Assembly (NCBI RefSeq): GCF_002811765.1
Contig: NZ_NPDR01000001.1
Span: 186,001-250,000 of the forward strand
Length of the DNA: 64,000 bases
Direction of reading: 5' to 3'
DNA from: Leptospira saintgironsiae
Lineage (GTDB): Bacteria; Spirochaetota; Leptospiria; Leptospirales; Leptospiraceae
Shown here one piece after another: positions 56,408 to 64,000 of this stretch (the stretch's first letter is position 1; each line of letters opens with the position of its first letter). The notes beneath the pieces are model-generated. The model worked only from the letters and a program-made list of their open reading frames with translations. It was not told the DNA's origin and ran no database searches. Position numbers and translations under genes: made by a program.

Positions 56408-56944
56408 TTATTCCAAGAGAAGAGGATATGATTCTTCGACCGAGTATATCTGACCATTCGCTCCGCTGCGACTAGAAAAAAGGTGGAATTCAGACATAGG
56501 AACTATGTCAGTTTGGAATTGTGCAAATTCATTCAAATACATATCCAAACGTTTTTCAGGCGTTCTTTTGAATCTCCCAATCGTTATATGAGGCTTATAA
56601 TCCCTTTTATCAATAGAGAATCCTTCTCTTCTGAGGGTAGATTCCAAAACCTTTTGAAGTCTTTTTAATTCTTCTGAAAGAGTAACTCCCGCATACAAAA
56701 TCTCAGGAAATTTATTACCAAAGAAGCCTACACCTTTTATCTCTAATGAAAAACTTTTTTCAGAGACTTGGCTGCAGATCTCGGAAACCTTTTCTAGCTC
56801 TTCTGGTTTTAACTCTCCCAAGAAAACTAAAGTAGCATGAAAATTTTCAGGAGAAACCCAACGGATCTCTTCCAAACCAAAACAGATTTTTTCCAGATCC
56901 GATTTGATAGAATCTGGAAGAGCCAATCCTAAAAAACTTCTCAT
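56408..56944 (-). CDS. thpR: RNA 2',3'-cyclic phosphodiesterase (2H family)
   Basis: This 178-residue 2H-phosphoesterase has two HxTx motifs, FHATLVFLG (about 41) and KPHITIGRF (about 122), which together bind the cyclic phosphate. These proteins, formerly called 2'-5' RNA ligase, open cyclic phosphates on RNA. The ATG overlaps the stop of the pabB/C gene and its stop touches the aat start, so the three genes form a tight operon. Confidence 0.92.
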   Translation of the reverse strand: MRSFLGLALPDSIKSDLEKICFGLEEIRWVSPENFHATLVFLGELKPEELEKVSEICSQVSEKSFSLEIKGVGFFGNKFPEILYAGVTLSEELKRLQKVLESTLRREGFSIDKRDYKPHITIGRFKRTPEKRLDMYLNEFAQFQTDIVPMSEFHLFSSRSGANGQIYSVEESYPLLLE

Positions 56945-58752
56945 TCGAAATCTACTCCGGAGACTCTTCTGACGCCTCTGAGAGAATTTACTAAAATGAT
57001 TTTAGAAGCAAGGCTCAGATCTTGTTTAGAAATTTTCTTTTCCTTTGCTTTCAATTTTCGGACCCATTGTTTACGAGCTATTCCAGGAAGAATTCCTTCT
57101 TCTAAAGAAGGTGTAATCCATTCTTTATTTAGTAAAAGAAAGATAGAATGAATAGCCCCCTCTGTCAGATGACCTTCTGTGTTTGTATAAATTTGATCCA
57201 GATAACCGGAAGAAACTGCAGATTCATAACCGGCAGAATAAATTTCTCTGATATTTGTCTTATGATAATAGAACTGATTTTTTTTATTGGTAGAAGTTCC
57301 GCTAAACAGAACCTTCCCCTCTTTGGGACCTGGATGAAATTCGGAAACTTCTGACTGGAATTCTCCGCTACGCAAAAGAATAATTTTCACTCTATATTTT
57401 TTGTCGGAAGTAATTTTGCCTAAGACTTCATTAACTATGGATTCCCATCCTTCTTCTTTCCAGACGAATCCAAGTTGATTCGCAGATGTTATCATTCTAT
57501 CTTTATGATCTTTTAAAAAATAGATCTTTCTTCTTTTGCAGATCGTAGTTGTGAATATATGAAAATTCTCTTTAGCATTATTCAAAAATTTTGCCTTAGA
57601 CCAACATTCTTCCCATTCTGCATTTGTATCGGATCCGATCGTAATTCCAGAACCCACTCCCATTCTTCCTTTTTTCTGTCCGGAAGGATCTTGCAAAAAT
57701 TCAAGAGTGCGGATCGTTATAGAGGAAATTTCTTTCCCCGGAGACAGATAGAATATTCCTCCAGTATAAACTCCTCTCTTTTTTTCTAAACTATTGATGA
57801 TCTCTGAGGATCTTTTTTTAGGAGCTCCAGTGATGGAACCTCCAGGGAATAATGCCTCTAAAATATCTGTCCATTTTATATTCGGAGAAAGTTCGGATCT
57901 TATCTCGCTGGTCATCTGGAAAACTGTTGGATATTCTTCGATGGAGAAAAGTTTAGAAACATTAACTGAACCAGGCAAAGAGATCCTTCCCAAGTCGTTA
58001 CGAAGAAGGTCAGTGATCATCAAATTTTCTGCTTTATCCTTTTCTGAGTTGGAAAGTTCTAACTTCAATCTTTGGTCTTCTGCTAAATCTTTTCCTCTTG
58101 GTCTGGTTCCTTTCATTGGAACAGTTCTAATCTGATTGGATAATCTTTCCCAAAACAGTTCGGGAGAGAATGAAAGAATATCTCTTTGTGTCGGAATAGA
58201 GTCGCCAGTATGTATCCAAGCCTCGTACGGAACTGGCTGTTTTTTTCTAAGTTCAAAAAACAATTTTTCGAGAGATCCTTCTAATTTTATCTCCAGAGGA
58301 AATGTGAAATTGACCTGATAGATATCTCCTTCGTATAGAAAGTTCCGGATCTTCTGAATATTCTCTTCATATTCTTTCAGATCCATCTCTGATCTAATTT
58401 CTACGGAATAACCTTTGTCTTTAAATTTTGATTCCCATTCCGAAATTTCAGCATAGCTTAATGTCTTCGGTTCAGAAAAAATCCCGAACCAGAAAAGAGG
58501 ATCCTCGGAAACTTCTTCCATATTGTCAGGATTTAAAAATAAATTCCCAGCTTCGTAGGAGATCCAACCTGCAGCATGATATCCTTGTGCTACCTTGTTT
58601 TGAATTTCTAAGAGGAATTTCCTTGCTTCACTTCGTCGATTAGTAGTAAGAATTTCATTCGGCTCGGTTAGAACTAGACATCCATCTGCAGAGAAACCTT
58701 CTCCTAAATAAATAAAAGGTTTCCTGGAGTTTTGAAATAGATCGGAAATCAT
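56941..58752 (-). CDS. pabB: Aminodeoxychorismate synthase component I fused to 4-amino-4-deoxychorismate lyase
   Basis: This 603-residue bifunctional protein belongs to folate synthesis. The N-terminal part (about 1-370) is a chorismate-utilising PabB domain with MKGTRPRGKD, LLRNDLGRIS and the GGSITGAPK block. The C-terminal part (about 390-603) is a class IV PLP aminotransferase-type domain like PabC, with a likely PLP Lys in YHKTNIRE and the TEGHLTEGAIHSI block. Such fused proteins convert chorismate to p-aminobenzoate with a separate PabA glutaminase, which is not seen here. It is first in an operon with thpR and aat. Confidence 0.9.
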   Translation of the reverse strand: MISDLFQNSRKPFIYLGEGFSADGCLVLTEPNEILTTNRRSEARKFLLEIQNKVAQGYHAAGWISYEAGNLFLNPDNMEEVSEDPLFWFGIFSEPKTLSYAEISEWESKFKDKGYSVEIRSEMDLKEYEENIQKIRNFLYEGDIYQVNFTFPLEIKLEGSLEKLFFELRKKQPVPYEAWIHTGDSIPTQRDILSFSPELFWERLSNQIRTVPMKGTRPRGKDLAEDQRLKLELSNSEKDKAENLMITDLLRNDLGRISLPGSVNVSKLFSIEEYPTVFQMTSEIRSELSPNIKWTDILEALFPGGSITGAPKKRSSEIINSLEKKRGVYTGGIFYLSPGKEISSITIRTLEFLQDPSGQKKGRMGVGSGITIGSDTNAEWEECWSKAKFLNNAKENFHIFTTTICKRRKIYFLKDHKDRMITSANQLGFVWKEEGWESIVNEVLGKITSDKKYRVKIILLRSGEFQSEVSEFHPGPKEGKVLFSGTSTNKKNQFYYHKTNIREIYSAGYESAVSSGYLDQIYTNTEGHLTEGAIHSIFLLLNKEWITPSLEEGILPGIARKQWVRKLKAKEKKISKQDLSLASKIILVNSLRGVRRVSGVDFE

Positions 58753-58805
58753 TGGAAAAGGTCTTAAAACCTTATTCTCAGCTGCTTCCGAATCCTAAAA
58801 GCTAA

Positions 58806-60956
58806 ATGAATAAGATTCTAAGATTAATGTTATCTCAATCCTTAAAATTCTTCCAAACCGCCGGAAAATTTCTTCTGGTAGCTTCTGTTTATTTTCTTTT
58901 AGGAAAATTCGGAGAATTCTTTGGGACTTTTTCGGATTACGCCTCCCCTGTTTGGCCCGCATCCGGTTGGGGACTGGTCACTCCTTTACTATTCGGAAGA
59001 GTTTCTTATTTCGGGATTTTTACAGGTTCCTTTTTATACAACTGCCAGATCAGACATGAAGATCTTCCGGGACAAGATCTAAGCATTTATTTTGGAGCTG
59101 CAGTGCTCATCGGTTTTGGAAGTACTTTGCAATCTTTCACTGGAGCTTACTTATACAAGAAGTTTGTTCCTGAATTAGATCTTACAAAGAATACATCCTT
59201 CGTTCTTAGATTTCTTTGGATAGAAACATTAGTTTGTATTATCGCGGCGACCATCGCATGTTCTGGACTTCTGCTTTTAGGTATACTTGATTTAAATTCG
59301 CTTTTCCCAACATGGATCACTTGGTGGATGGGAGATTCTTTAGGAGTATTCGTATACTTTCCGTTCTTCCTGAGCTGGCTGGGGCCAGGACTCCCAAGAT
59401 CCTATGTACACTCTTGGAAAGAAAGTGTAGGACTTGTCTCTTTCTTAATTCTATTAGGAGGAGGGATCTTTTACTTCTTTAGCATCAATCAAATACCTGC
59501 ATATTTTCCGCTTTCTTATCTCCTAATTGCAGTCATCTCACTTGTTTCCCTCAGATTCGGAGGAAGAGAATCGTCTTTAGTACTTATTATAGTTTCTATT
59601 ATATCTATCTTAGGAACTGCGCAAGGAGGACATTCATATAATTTTCCTGCTTCCAAAGAAGTGTCCCTTCTCCTTTTACAAAGTTTTCTTTCTGCGATCT
59701 CGATCGCTTCTCTTCTCGCTTTATCAGTCATAAGAGAAAGGGTAGATGCACAAGATGAGATTTACCTTTCGCATAAAAGATTAGAAGATCTCGTTGCAGA
59801 AAGAACCCAAGAACTGGATCGATCTTATCGATTTTTAGGTGCGAGCGAAGCAATTTACAAGGGTCTATTCGAGAATATTCCAATCGCAATCTTAGAATGT
59901 GATTACTCTGAAGTAAAAAGAATGTTGGGCGAATTGCCCAAGATGTCCAGAAAGGAATTTGCTAAATTCCTAAAGACGAATCGCAAGTTTGTTTCAGAAT
60001 GTTATGAAACAGTAAATGTAGTAGATGCAAATAAAGAATCTATTCGCCTATTCGAAGCAAGATCGAAGGAAGAAGTTCTATTCCTCGCCAGAAACTTTTT
60101 TAGAATAGGAAACGATCATTATTTCAAAAAACTTCTGACCAGGATTCGTTTTGGAGCAAGAGTCCTTCATACAGAAACCACATTATCCACATGTAACGGA
60201 AAACAATTCGAGGCATCGATTCGTTGGTCCTTGGCACCAGAGTTCGAAGAAACTTTCTCTTCTACCATAATCACTGTTACAGAAATAACTGATAAGAAAC
60301 AGGCAGAGAGGCAGTTAAAATCTTCCTTAAAAGAAAAGGAAGTAATGTTGAAAGAGATCCACCACAGAGTAAAAAACAATCTGCAGGTGATTTCCAGTTT
60401 ATTCAATCTTCAGTCTGAATACGAAAACGATCCTAAGATCCACGAGGCATTTACAGAAAGCCAAAACAGGATACAAACCATGGCGCTGATCCATGACGAG
60501 TTGTACCAATCTAACGATTTAGGAAATGTAGAATTTTCAGGTTATTCCAAACGACTTGCGGAGAAGATCAGGTCCGCCTATAAAATCGGAGCGGAAACAA
60601 GAGTGGATGTGATATCAAGTCCTATCCATTTAGAGATCAGCATTGCGATTCCGCTCGGACTTGCATTAAATGAACTACTCACAAATTCTTTTAAATATGC
60701 ATTCCCTCATAATTTTTCTCCTACGGATGAAAGACCAAAGATCCAAGTCAGACTCCAAAAAAAGGAGAATGTAGTAATATTAGAAGTTTCAGACAATGGG
60801 GTCGGTCTGCCCAACGAGTTGAATCCAATCGTGACTCATTCTTTCGGATTAACTTTGGTTCAGGTGCTGACCAAACAACTAAAGGGAAAATTGGATTTTT
60901 CCAGCTCCAAAGATCATGGGGCCAGTTTCCAAATCCGTTTTGAACTTCCGAATTAG
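58806..60956 (+). CDS. MASE1-domain sensor histidine kinase (HisKA_2 type)
   Basis: This 716-residue inner-membrane kinase has an N-terminal MASE1-like sensor (about 15-310, eight or so helices, with [11 protein letters not shown]), a short coiled segment, a PAS-like region (about 345-495), and a C-terminal kinase. The phospho-acceptor block is [17 protein letters not shown], the HisKA_2 pattern, and the ATPase part has [12 protein letters not shown] and DNGVGLPNE. No response regulator is adjacent, so it may signal to a distant partner. The signal for MASE1 sensors is generally unknown. Confidence 0.9.
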   Translation: MNKILRLMLSQSLKFFQTAGKFLLVASVYFLLGKFGEFFGTFSDYASPVWPASGWGLVTPLLFGRVSYFGIFTGSFLYNCQIRHEDLPGQDLSIYFGAAVLIGFGSTLQSFTGAYLYKKFVPELDLTKNTSFVLRFLWIETLVCIIAATIACSGLLLLGILDLNSLFPTWITWWMGDSLGVFVYFPFFLSWLGPGLPRSYVHSWKESVGLVSFLILLGGGIFYFFSINQIPAYFPLSYLLIAVISLVSLRFGGRESSLVLIIVSIISILGTAQGGHSYNFPASKEVSLLLLQSFLSAISIASLLALSVIRERVDAQDEIYLSHKRLEDLVAERTQELDRSYRFLGASEAIYKGLFENIPIAILECDYSEVKRMLGELPKMSRKEFAKFLKTNRKFVSECYETVNVVDANKESIRLFEARSKEEVLFLARNFFRIGNDHYFKKLLTRIRFGARVLHTETTLSTCNGKQFEASIRWSLAPEFEETFSSTIITVTEITDKKQAERQLKSSLKEKEVMLKEIHHRVKNNLQVISSLFNLQSEYENDPKIHEAFTESQNRIQTMALIHDELYQSNDLGNVEFSGYSKRLAEKIRSAYKIGAETRVDVISSPIHLEISIAIPLGLALNELLTNSFKYAFPHNFSPTDERPKIQVRLQKKENVVILEVSDNGVGLPNELNPIVTHSFGLTLVQVLTKQLKGKLDFSSSKDHGASFQIRFELPN

Positions 60957-61001
60957 GAAAATTCCTTGCGAACTAGTTCTCCAAATCAGAGTAAGGAGAA
61001 C

Positions 61002-61628
61002 ATGAGAACTAAGCCTCCTAGTCCGATCGCCAACAGGGCAGAAGCAAGAAGAGAACAAATCTTGGAAGCTGCACTGGATGTATTTTCTGAAAAAGGATAC
61101 CATGAGGCTGGGATCGCGGACATAGCCGGAAAATTAAATATAGGTCATGGAACCTGTTATCGTTATTTTAAGAATAAACTAGATATCCTACACGCACTAG
61201 TAGATCGAATCCTCATCGGATTATTAGAAGTAGTTCGTAAAGAAAGTCCTGAAAAATCAAACACTATAGAAGAATACAGAAATCAGATCAAAAATATTGG
61301 CTGGGAACTATTTCAACTTTTCAGTAAAGACCCAAGACAAGCAAAGATCGTTTTTTTCGAAGCAATGGCATTGGATGAAACTGTAAAGAGAAAAGTGCAA
61401 CTCGGAATCGATAAGAGTGCAAGGCTGACTGAGTTATATCTGAAGAATGGTGTGAAAAAAGGATTTTTAAGAAAAGAATTGGATACTCGGATCGCATCCC
61501 AAGCAGTAAACGCGATGATGTTTGAAGGAATACGGATCAACCTATCTTCCAAAGTTGATTCTAAATTTGCAAAACGTTGGCTGGAAGAAATGCCCACCCT
61601 TATGTTAGAAGGAATGGGCAAACGTTAA
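61002..61628 (+). CDS. TetR-family transcriptional regulator
   Basis: This 208-residue regulator has an N-terminal TetR helix-turn-helix (about 15-60: ILEAALDVFSEKGYHEAGIA, with IADIAGKLNIGHGTCYRYF) and a helical ligand-binding part. The ATG at 61002 has AAGGAG a few bases upstream; the open frame from 60966 is unsupported. Convergent with the hydrolase gene at 61636. Two palindromes between the next divergent gene pair, about 1 kb away, are candidate operators. Confidence 0.9.
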   Translation: MRTKPPSPIANRAEARREQILEAALDVFSEKGYHEAGIADIAGKLNIGHGTCYRYFKNKLDILHALVDRILIGLLEVVRKESPEKSNTIEEYRNQIKNIGWELFQLFSKDPRQAKIVFFEAMALDETVKRKVQLGIDKSARLTELYLKNGVKKGFLRKELDTRIASQAVNAMMFEGIRINLSSKVDSKFAKRWLEEMPTLMLEGMGKR

Positions 61629-61635
61629 TTACATT

Positions 61636-62565
61636 TTATAAAGTAAGGAACTGTACCAAATCTTTTGCAGTGATATCCGGAATTTCTTCCATAGGAATAT
61701 GACCTGCACCTTCATAAGTAATAAATTTAGAATTCTGAAGATCCTTAGCCCAGTTTTGTGCGTATTCTAATTTCAACCAATGATCTTCTTTTCCCCACAT
61801 AACCAATGTAGGAGCTTTTACAGATTTGATCCCTTCCGAAATTTTAGGATCAGTAAACTTCTCCCTAGCAGTTCTGAAAAAATAATTATAAGCCTGTCTA
61901 TTTCCTTCTCTTCTGGAAAGATCCACGTACCTTGTTTTGATCTCAGGAGTAATTTTAGAGGAATCTCCGTAAACCTCATCTACACTTTTTTCTACCATAA
62001 AACTTGGAAGCATATGGCGTGCAAATGGACTTACGATCGGGTTACTTCCTAAGGCGATCATAGGAGGCATAGGTTGCGCATATCCGGCAGCATCTATCAA
62101 TACCAATTTTTGAACTTTATTAGGATATTTTAATGCGTAATTCCAGGAGATATAACCGCCCATGGAATTTCCAACTAAATAGAAAGAATCTACTTTAAGA
62201 TAATCCAGGAATTGATTTAGGACTTCTACACCTTCTTCTAAATTTAACTTTTCCAAATCCTCAGGTGGACCCGTAAGGCCATGTCCAGGAAGATCTATAC
62301 GGATCACTCTATAACGGGATTTTAATATTTCTGCCCAAGCATCCCAAGTATGTAATGAAGAACATACCCCATGCAATAGTATAATTACAGGACCTTGGCC
62401 CTCGTCCCTGTAATGGATATTAAGATCCCCAATTGGAGCGAACTTTGACTCTGAGTTCGCATATTTCGTTTTCAAATCCTCTAAGGAATCTGAACCGACC
62501 CCTAAAAATCTACAATCAAGTAGAATGATGAGAAGTAACATTAAGCTTATTGTTGTTCTTTTCAT
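61636..62565 (-). CDS. Alpha/beta hydrolase, probable lipoprotein
   Basis: This 309-residue protein has a hydrophobic leader ending ILLDC, a relaxed lipobox with Cys near residue 18. The hydrolase core shows ILLHGVCSS, LVGNSMGGYISW (Ser), WGKEDHWL (Asp) and GAGHIPMEE (His). It resembles meta-cleavage/epoxide-hydrolase-like enzymes, but the substrate is unknown. It diverges from the membrane-protein gene at 62732, with shared palindromes between, and meets the TetR gene head-on with a seven-base gap, so these three genes are likely a functional unit. Confidence 0.85.
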   Translation of the reverse strand: MKRTTISLMLLLIILLDCRFLGVGSDSLEDLKTKYANSESKFAPIGDLNIHYRDEGQGPVIILLHGVCSSLHTWDAWAEILKSRYRVIRIDLPGHGLTGPPEDLEKLNLEEGVEVLNQFLDYLKVDSFYLVGNSMGGYISWNYALKYPNKVQKLVLIDAAGYAQPMPPMIALGSNPIVSPFARHMLPSFMVEKSVDEVYGDSSKITPEIKTRYVDLSRREGNRQAYNYFFRTAREKFTDPKISEGIKSVKAPTLVMWGKEDHWLKLEYAQNWAKDLQNSKFITYEGAGHIPMEEIPDITAKDLVQFLTL

Positions 62566-62601
62566 AATTTCCCTGTTTAATGAAAATTCCCACCCAATCG
62601 G

Positions 62602-62619
62602 AATGACAGATATGTCATT
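62602..62619. promoter_or_regulatory. Inverted repeat, candidate operator 1
   Basis: AATGACA (62602-62608), four bases, TGTCATT (62613-62619). It lies 37 bases upstream of the minus-strand hydrolase start at 62565, near where its promoter should be. It shares half-sites with 62683-62698. Confidence 0.6.
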
Positions 62620-62670
62620 TAGATCCCAAAGTAAAACACGTTTTTCTTTGAAATTTTTAGATTTCCCCTA

Positions 62671-62676
62671 TTGACA
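62671..62676 (+). promoter_or_regulatory. Candidate -35 element of the membrane-protein gene
   Basis: TTGACA is an exact consensus -35 hexamer, 56 bases before the ATG at 62732. The -10 candidate is less clear (CATTCT or ATTCTT, 16-17 bases on), and the 16-bp palindrome fills the spacer between them. Confidence 0.5.
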
Positions 62677-62682
62677 AAAACT

Positions 62683-62698
62683 GAATGACATGTCATTC
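62683..62698. promoter_or_regulatory. Perfect 16-bp palindrome, candidate operator 2
   Basis: GAATGACATGTCATTC is fully self-complementary. It lies between the TTGACA box and the probable -10 region of the plus-strand gene at 62732, an ideal place for repression. The half-site AATGACA recurs in the palindrome at 62602-62619, but there it is split by four extra bases. Confidence 0.65.
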
Positions 62699-62731
62699 TT
62701 ATGTTCAATTAAGGTGAGGAGTTAGAATCCA

Positions 62732-63625
62732 ATGGTTCAAGTGGATGTTTTTTGGGCCTACGGCCTGGGAGCCGGTTACGCAATGGCCGCAGCTCGCCAA
62801 ATTAAAAAATTGCAGGCGGGAGAAATCACAGCAGGTTCCCTACCTTCTATCAAAAAAGAAGAGAAGAAGGTTCCATTTTGGAAGAATACCTACTTCATCT
62901 CTAATCTTCTTTATTTAGGTTTATTATTCGCTCCGTCGGGTTTGTACCTAGTTTGGCAGTTTACTAGTTGGGAAACAATGCATGCTGGAGATAAGACCAT
63001 GCCTGGTTGGCTTGTAGCTTTATTCGGTTTAACAAATATTTCCCAAGGCATCTTAGGCTTCTGGGTAGTTTGGAAATTAATCGAAGCAGGAAAAAATTTC
63101 TTAGCTTATCTGCAAGTTCCTGCAGGTTATTTCGGAATGTTCTTCATCCTTGTTCATGGATGGGACGGAACTGGTTATAAAAGATTTTTTTCGGAATCTG
63201 TTGAGCAATTCCATACATGGACCTGGGGAACCGCAATCAACTGGTTAATATCTGATGTTGCAATCACTCTCTATGTAATGGGCGTGATCTTAATTCCAGT
63301 TCTGATCGTTTCACTTCTAAAGATTGAAAAAGAAGGTTGGGAATTAGGAGGATCTGGAGAATTTTCTGTAAGAAAGTCTCCTTCCGGTTTTGTTTCTACA
63401 ATTGCGTTCTTAGCAACTGTGTTTATAGGCGCTTTAGGGTTTGCGATTATCTCCAGCGTGATTGTTCACCAACTTGGTTGGATGCTTGGAGCGATCATTT
63501 CTACTTTGGTAATTTATACTTTAGGAATTTCTAAATTTGGATTATTCCAAATCTTCTATAAAAGTGTTTTACAATCAGAAACCGAAACTGGTGGCAAATT
63601 ACAAAGTGTTCGTTCTGCTGCTTAA
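62732..63625 (+). CDS. Polytopic membrane protein of unknown function
   Basis: This 297-residue inner-membrane protein has about six or seven hydrophobic helices. A short first region (GLGAGYAMAAARQI) precedes a polar stretch, and helices lie at about 53-75, 90-115, 125-145, 165-195, 215-240 and 245-265. It contains many Trp and Gly residues, and no transporter family that I recognise. GGTGAGGAG stands upstream of the ATG. It is probably regulated with the divergent hydrolase by the palindromes in between. Confidence 0.8.
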   Translation: MVQVDVFWAYGLGAGYAMAAARQIKKLQAGEITAGSLPSIKKEEKKVPFWKNTYFISNLLYLGLLFAPSGLYLVWQFTSWETMHAGDKTMPGWLVALFGLTNISQGILGFWVVWKLIEAGKNFLAYLQVPAGYFGMFFILVHGWDGTGYKRFFSESVEQFHTWTWGTAINWLISDVAITLYVMGVILIPVLIVSLLKIEKEGWELGGSGEFSVRKSPSGFVSTIAFLATVFIGALGFAIISSVIVHQLGWMLGAIISTLVIYTLGISKFGLFQIFYKSVLQSETETGGKLQSVRSAA

Positions 63626-63667
63626 GCTATAAGGCTTTTGTCTTCTTTAGAACCGTTCAAATTTTTG

Positions 63668-63699
63668 GCTCTGGCGGGTTAATCTCCCAGAGCTTTTTT
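63668..63699 (+). terminator. Terminator overlapping the end of the convergent gene
   Basis: GCTCTGG (63668-63674) pairs with CCAGAGC (63687-63693), followed by six T residues. It would end the 62732-63625 transcript, and its loop and right arm contain the stop codon and last codons of the minus-strand gene at 63679. Confidence 0.75.
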
Positions 63700-64000
63700 G
63701 TATTCTGCAATTAGAAGTTCCGGATTTTCTCGGCCGATAGAAATTCGAATCAGACTTGGATCCAATCCTACTTCTTTCAAAAATCCCCTGCCTGCTTCTG
63801 TAGAAACTAACTCATAGTGAGCTAAATACATATACAACATGTTCAGAGTGAATTCAGTTCCAAAGCTCGGCCCTTTTAATAATCTTAAAGAATTGTAAAA
63901 TGGTTCCAAAGGAACTCCGGGTTCGATTGTGATCACTCCACAATGTAGATCCTTATCTCTTGCGATCTTGGAAAAGTTTCCGTGGTTTTCTTCGGAGCCA
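63679..64000 (-). CDS. PLP-dependent Cys/Met-metabolism enzyme (C-terminal part)
   Basis: The gene runs off the right edge; only the C-terminal 106 codons are visible. [17 protein letters not shown], then [22 protein letters not shown] match the end of cystathionine gamma-synthase/O-acetylhomoserine sulfhydrylase-type enzymes, whose hallmark is an LIR-SxGxE segment. The PLP Lys and most of the active site lie outside the window, so gamma-synthase, beta-lyase or sulfhydrylase cannot be told apart. Confidence 0.82.
   Translation of the reverse strand, partial: GSEENHGNFSKIARDKDLHCGVITIEPGVPLEPFYNSLRLLKGPSFGTEFTLNMLYMYLAHYELVSTEAGRGFLKEVGLDPSLIRISIGRENPELLIAEYKKALGD

Noticed and set aside
60966..61001. 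Upstream extension of the TetR gene from the TTG at 60966
   Set aside because: The AAGGAG next to the ATG at 61002 gives a better start, and the extension overlaps the upstream palindrome GAACTAGTTC and leader.

Overview
The window reads as a chromosomal segment of a Leptospira species (Spirochaetota). The main evidence is a close Loa22 homologue (OmpA-type lipoprotein, 31976-32536), a 5S rRNA gene standing alone with no 16S or 23S beside it (42504-42620), lipoprotein signal peptides with relaxed lipoboxes, moderately AT-rich DNA, and many sensor and phosphatase signalling proteins. It is mostly ordinary core genome, tightly packed in short operons with 4-base overlaps. No phage, transposase or CRISPR array is visible.

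Layout. 1-6383: end of an OmpR-type regulator, its histidine kinase, argJ, then a GAF/degenerate-PP2C membrane protein overlapping a 7TM PP2C (SpoIIE/RsbU-type) phosphatase. 6384-10148: small or poorly known genes, including a 30-residue Lys/Ala peptide, a SUFU-domain protein with a small overlapping partner, and Lys-rich proteins. 10149-15841: a fatty-acid catabolism operon (acyl-CoA ligase, acyl-CoA dehydrogenase, MaoC hydratase, thiolase-like protein) with a promoter and a FadR/TetR-like inverted repeat upstream. 15852-22302: a CWC protein, ligA, an M23 peptidase, a cytochrome P450, and a Spy/CpxP-like - ECF sigma - putative anti-sigma operon with an apparent ECF promoter. 22446-28646: a SanA-like protein and a surface-polysaccharide cluster (Rmd-like reductase diverging from a methyltransferase-like protein and three glycosyltransferases). 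28649-37615: SugE/Gdx-like SMR, inositol monophosphatase, DUF1232, an RluD-type synthase, loa22, fumC, a large unknown and malic enzyme.

37675-43511: the conserved rpmH-rnpA-yidD-yidC-jag-mnmE operon on the minus strand, then 5S rRNA and mutM. In this sequence rnpA has no ATG/GTG/TTG codon at the expected N-terminus. 43521-51545: a large membrane-anchored unknown, avtA, and a plus-strand run of class III adenylate cyclase, TMEM220 protein, patatin and alpha/beta hydrolase. 51553-52100: tmRNA (ssrA, minus strand), whose 3' end plus flank is repeated exactly (34 bp) 188 bp away around a foreign-looking 154-bp insert, resembling an attachment-site scar.

52180-64000: an MBL-fold hydrolase, a second long acyl-CoA ligase, a highly charged exported protein, aat-thpR-pabB/C, a MASE1 sensor kinase, and a TetR regulator next to a divergent hydrolase/membrane-protein pair. 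Their shared promoter region carries two AATGACA/TGTCATT palindromes. The window ends in a PLP-dependent Cys/Met-metabolism enzyme.

The most useful leads are the tmRNA repeat scar, the two promoter palindrome systems, the pseudophosphatase/phosphatase pair, the rnpA start problem, and small genes that standard length cut-offs miss.
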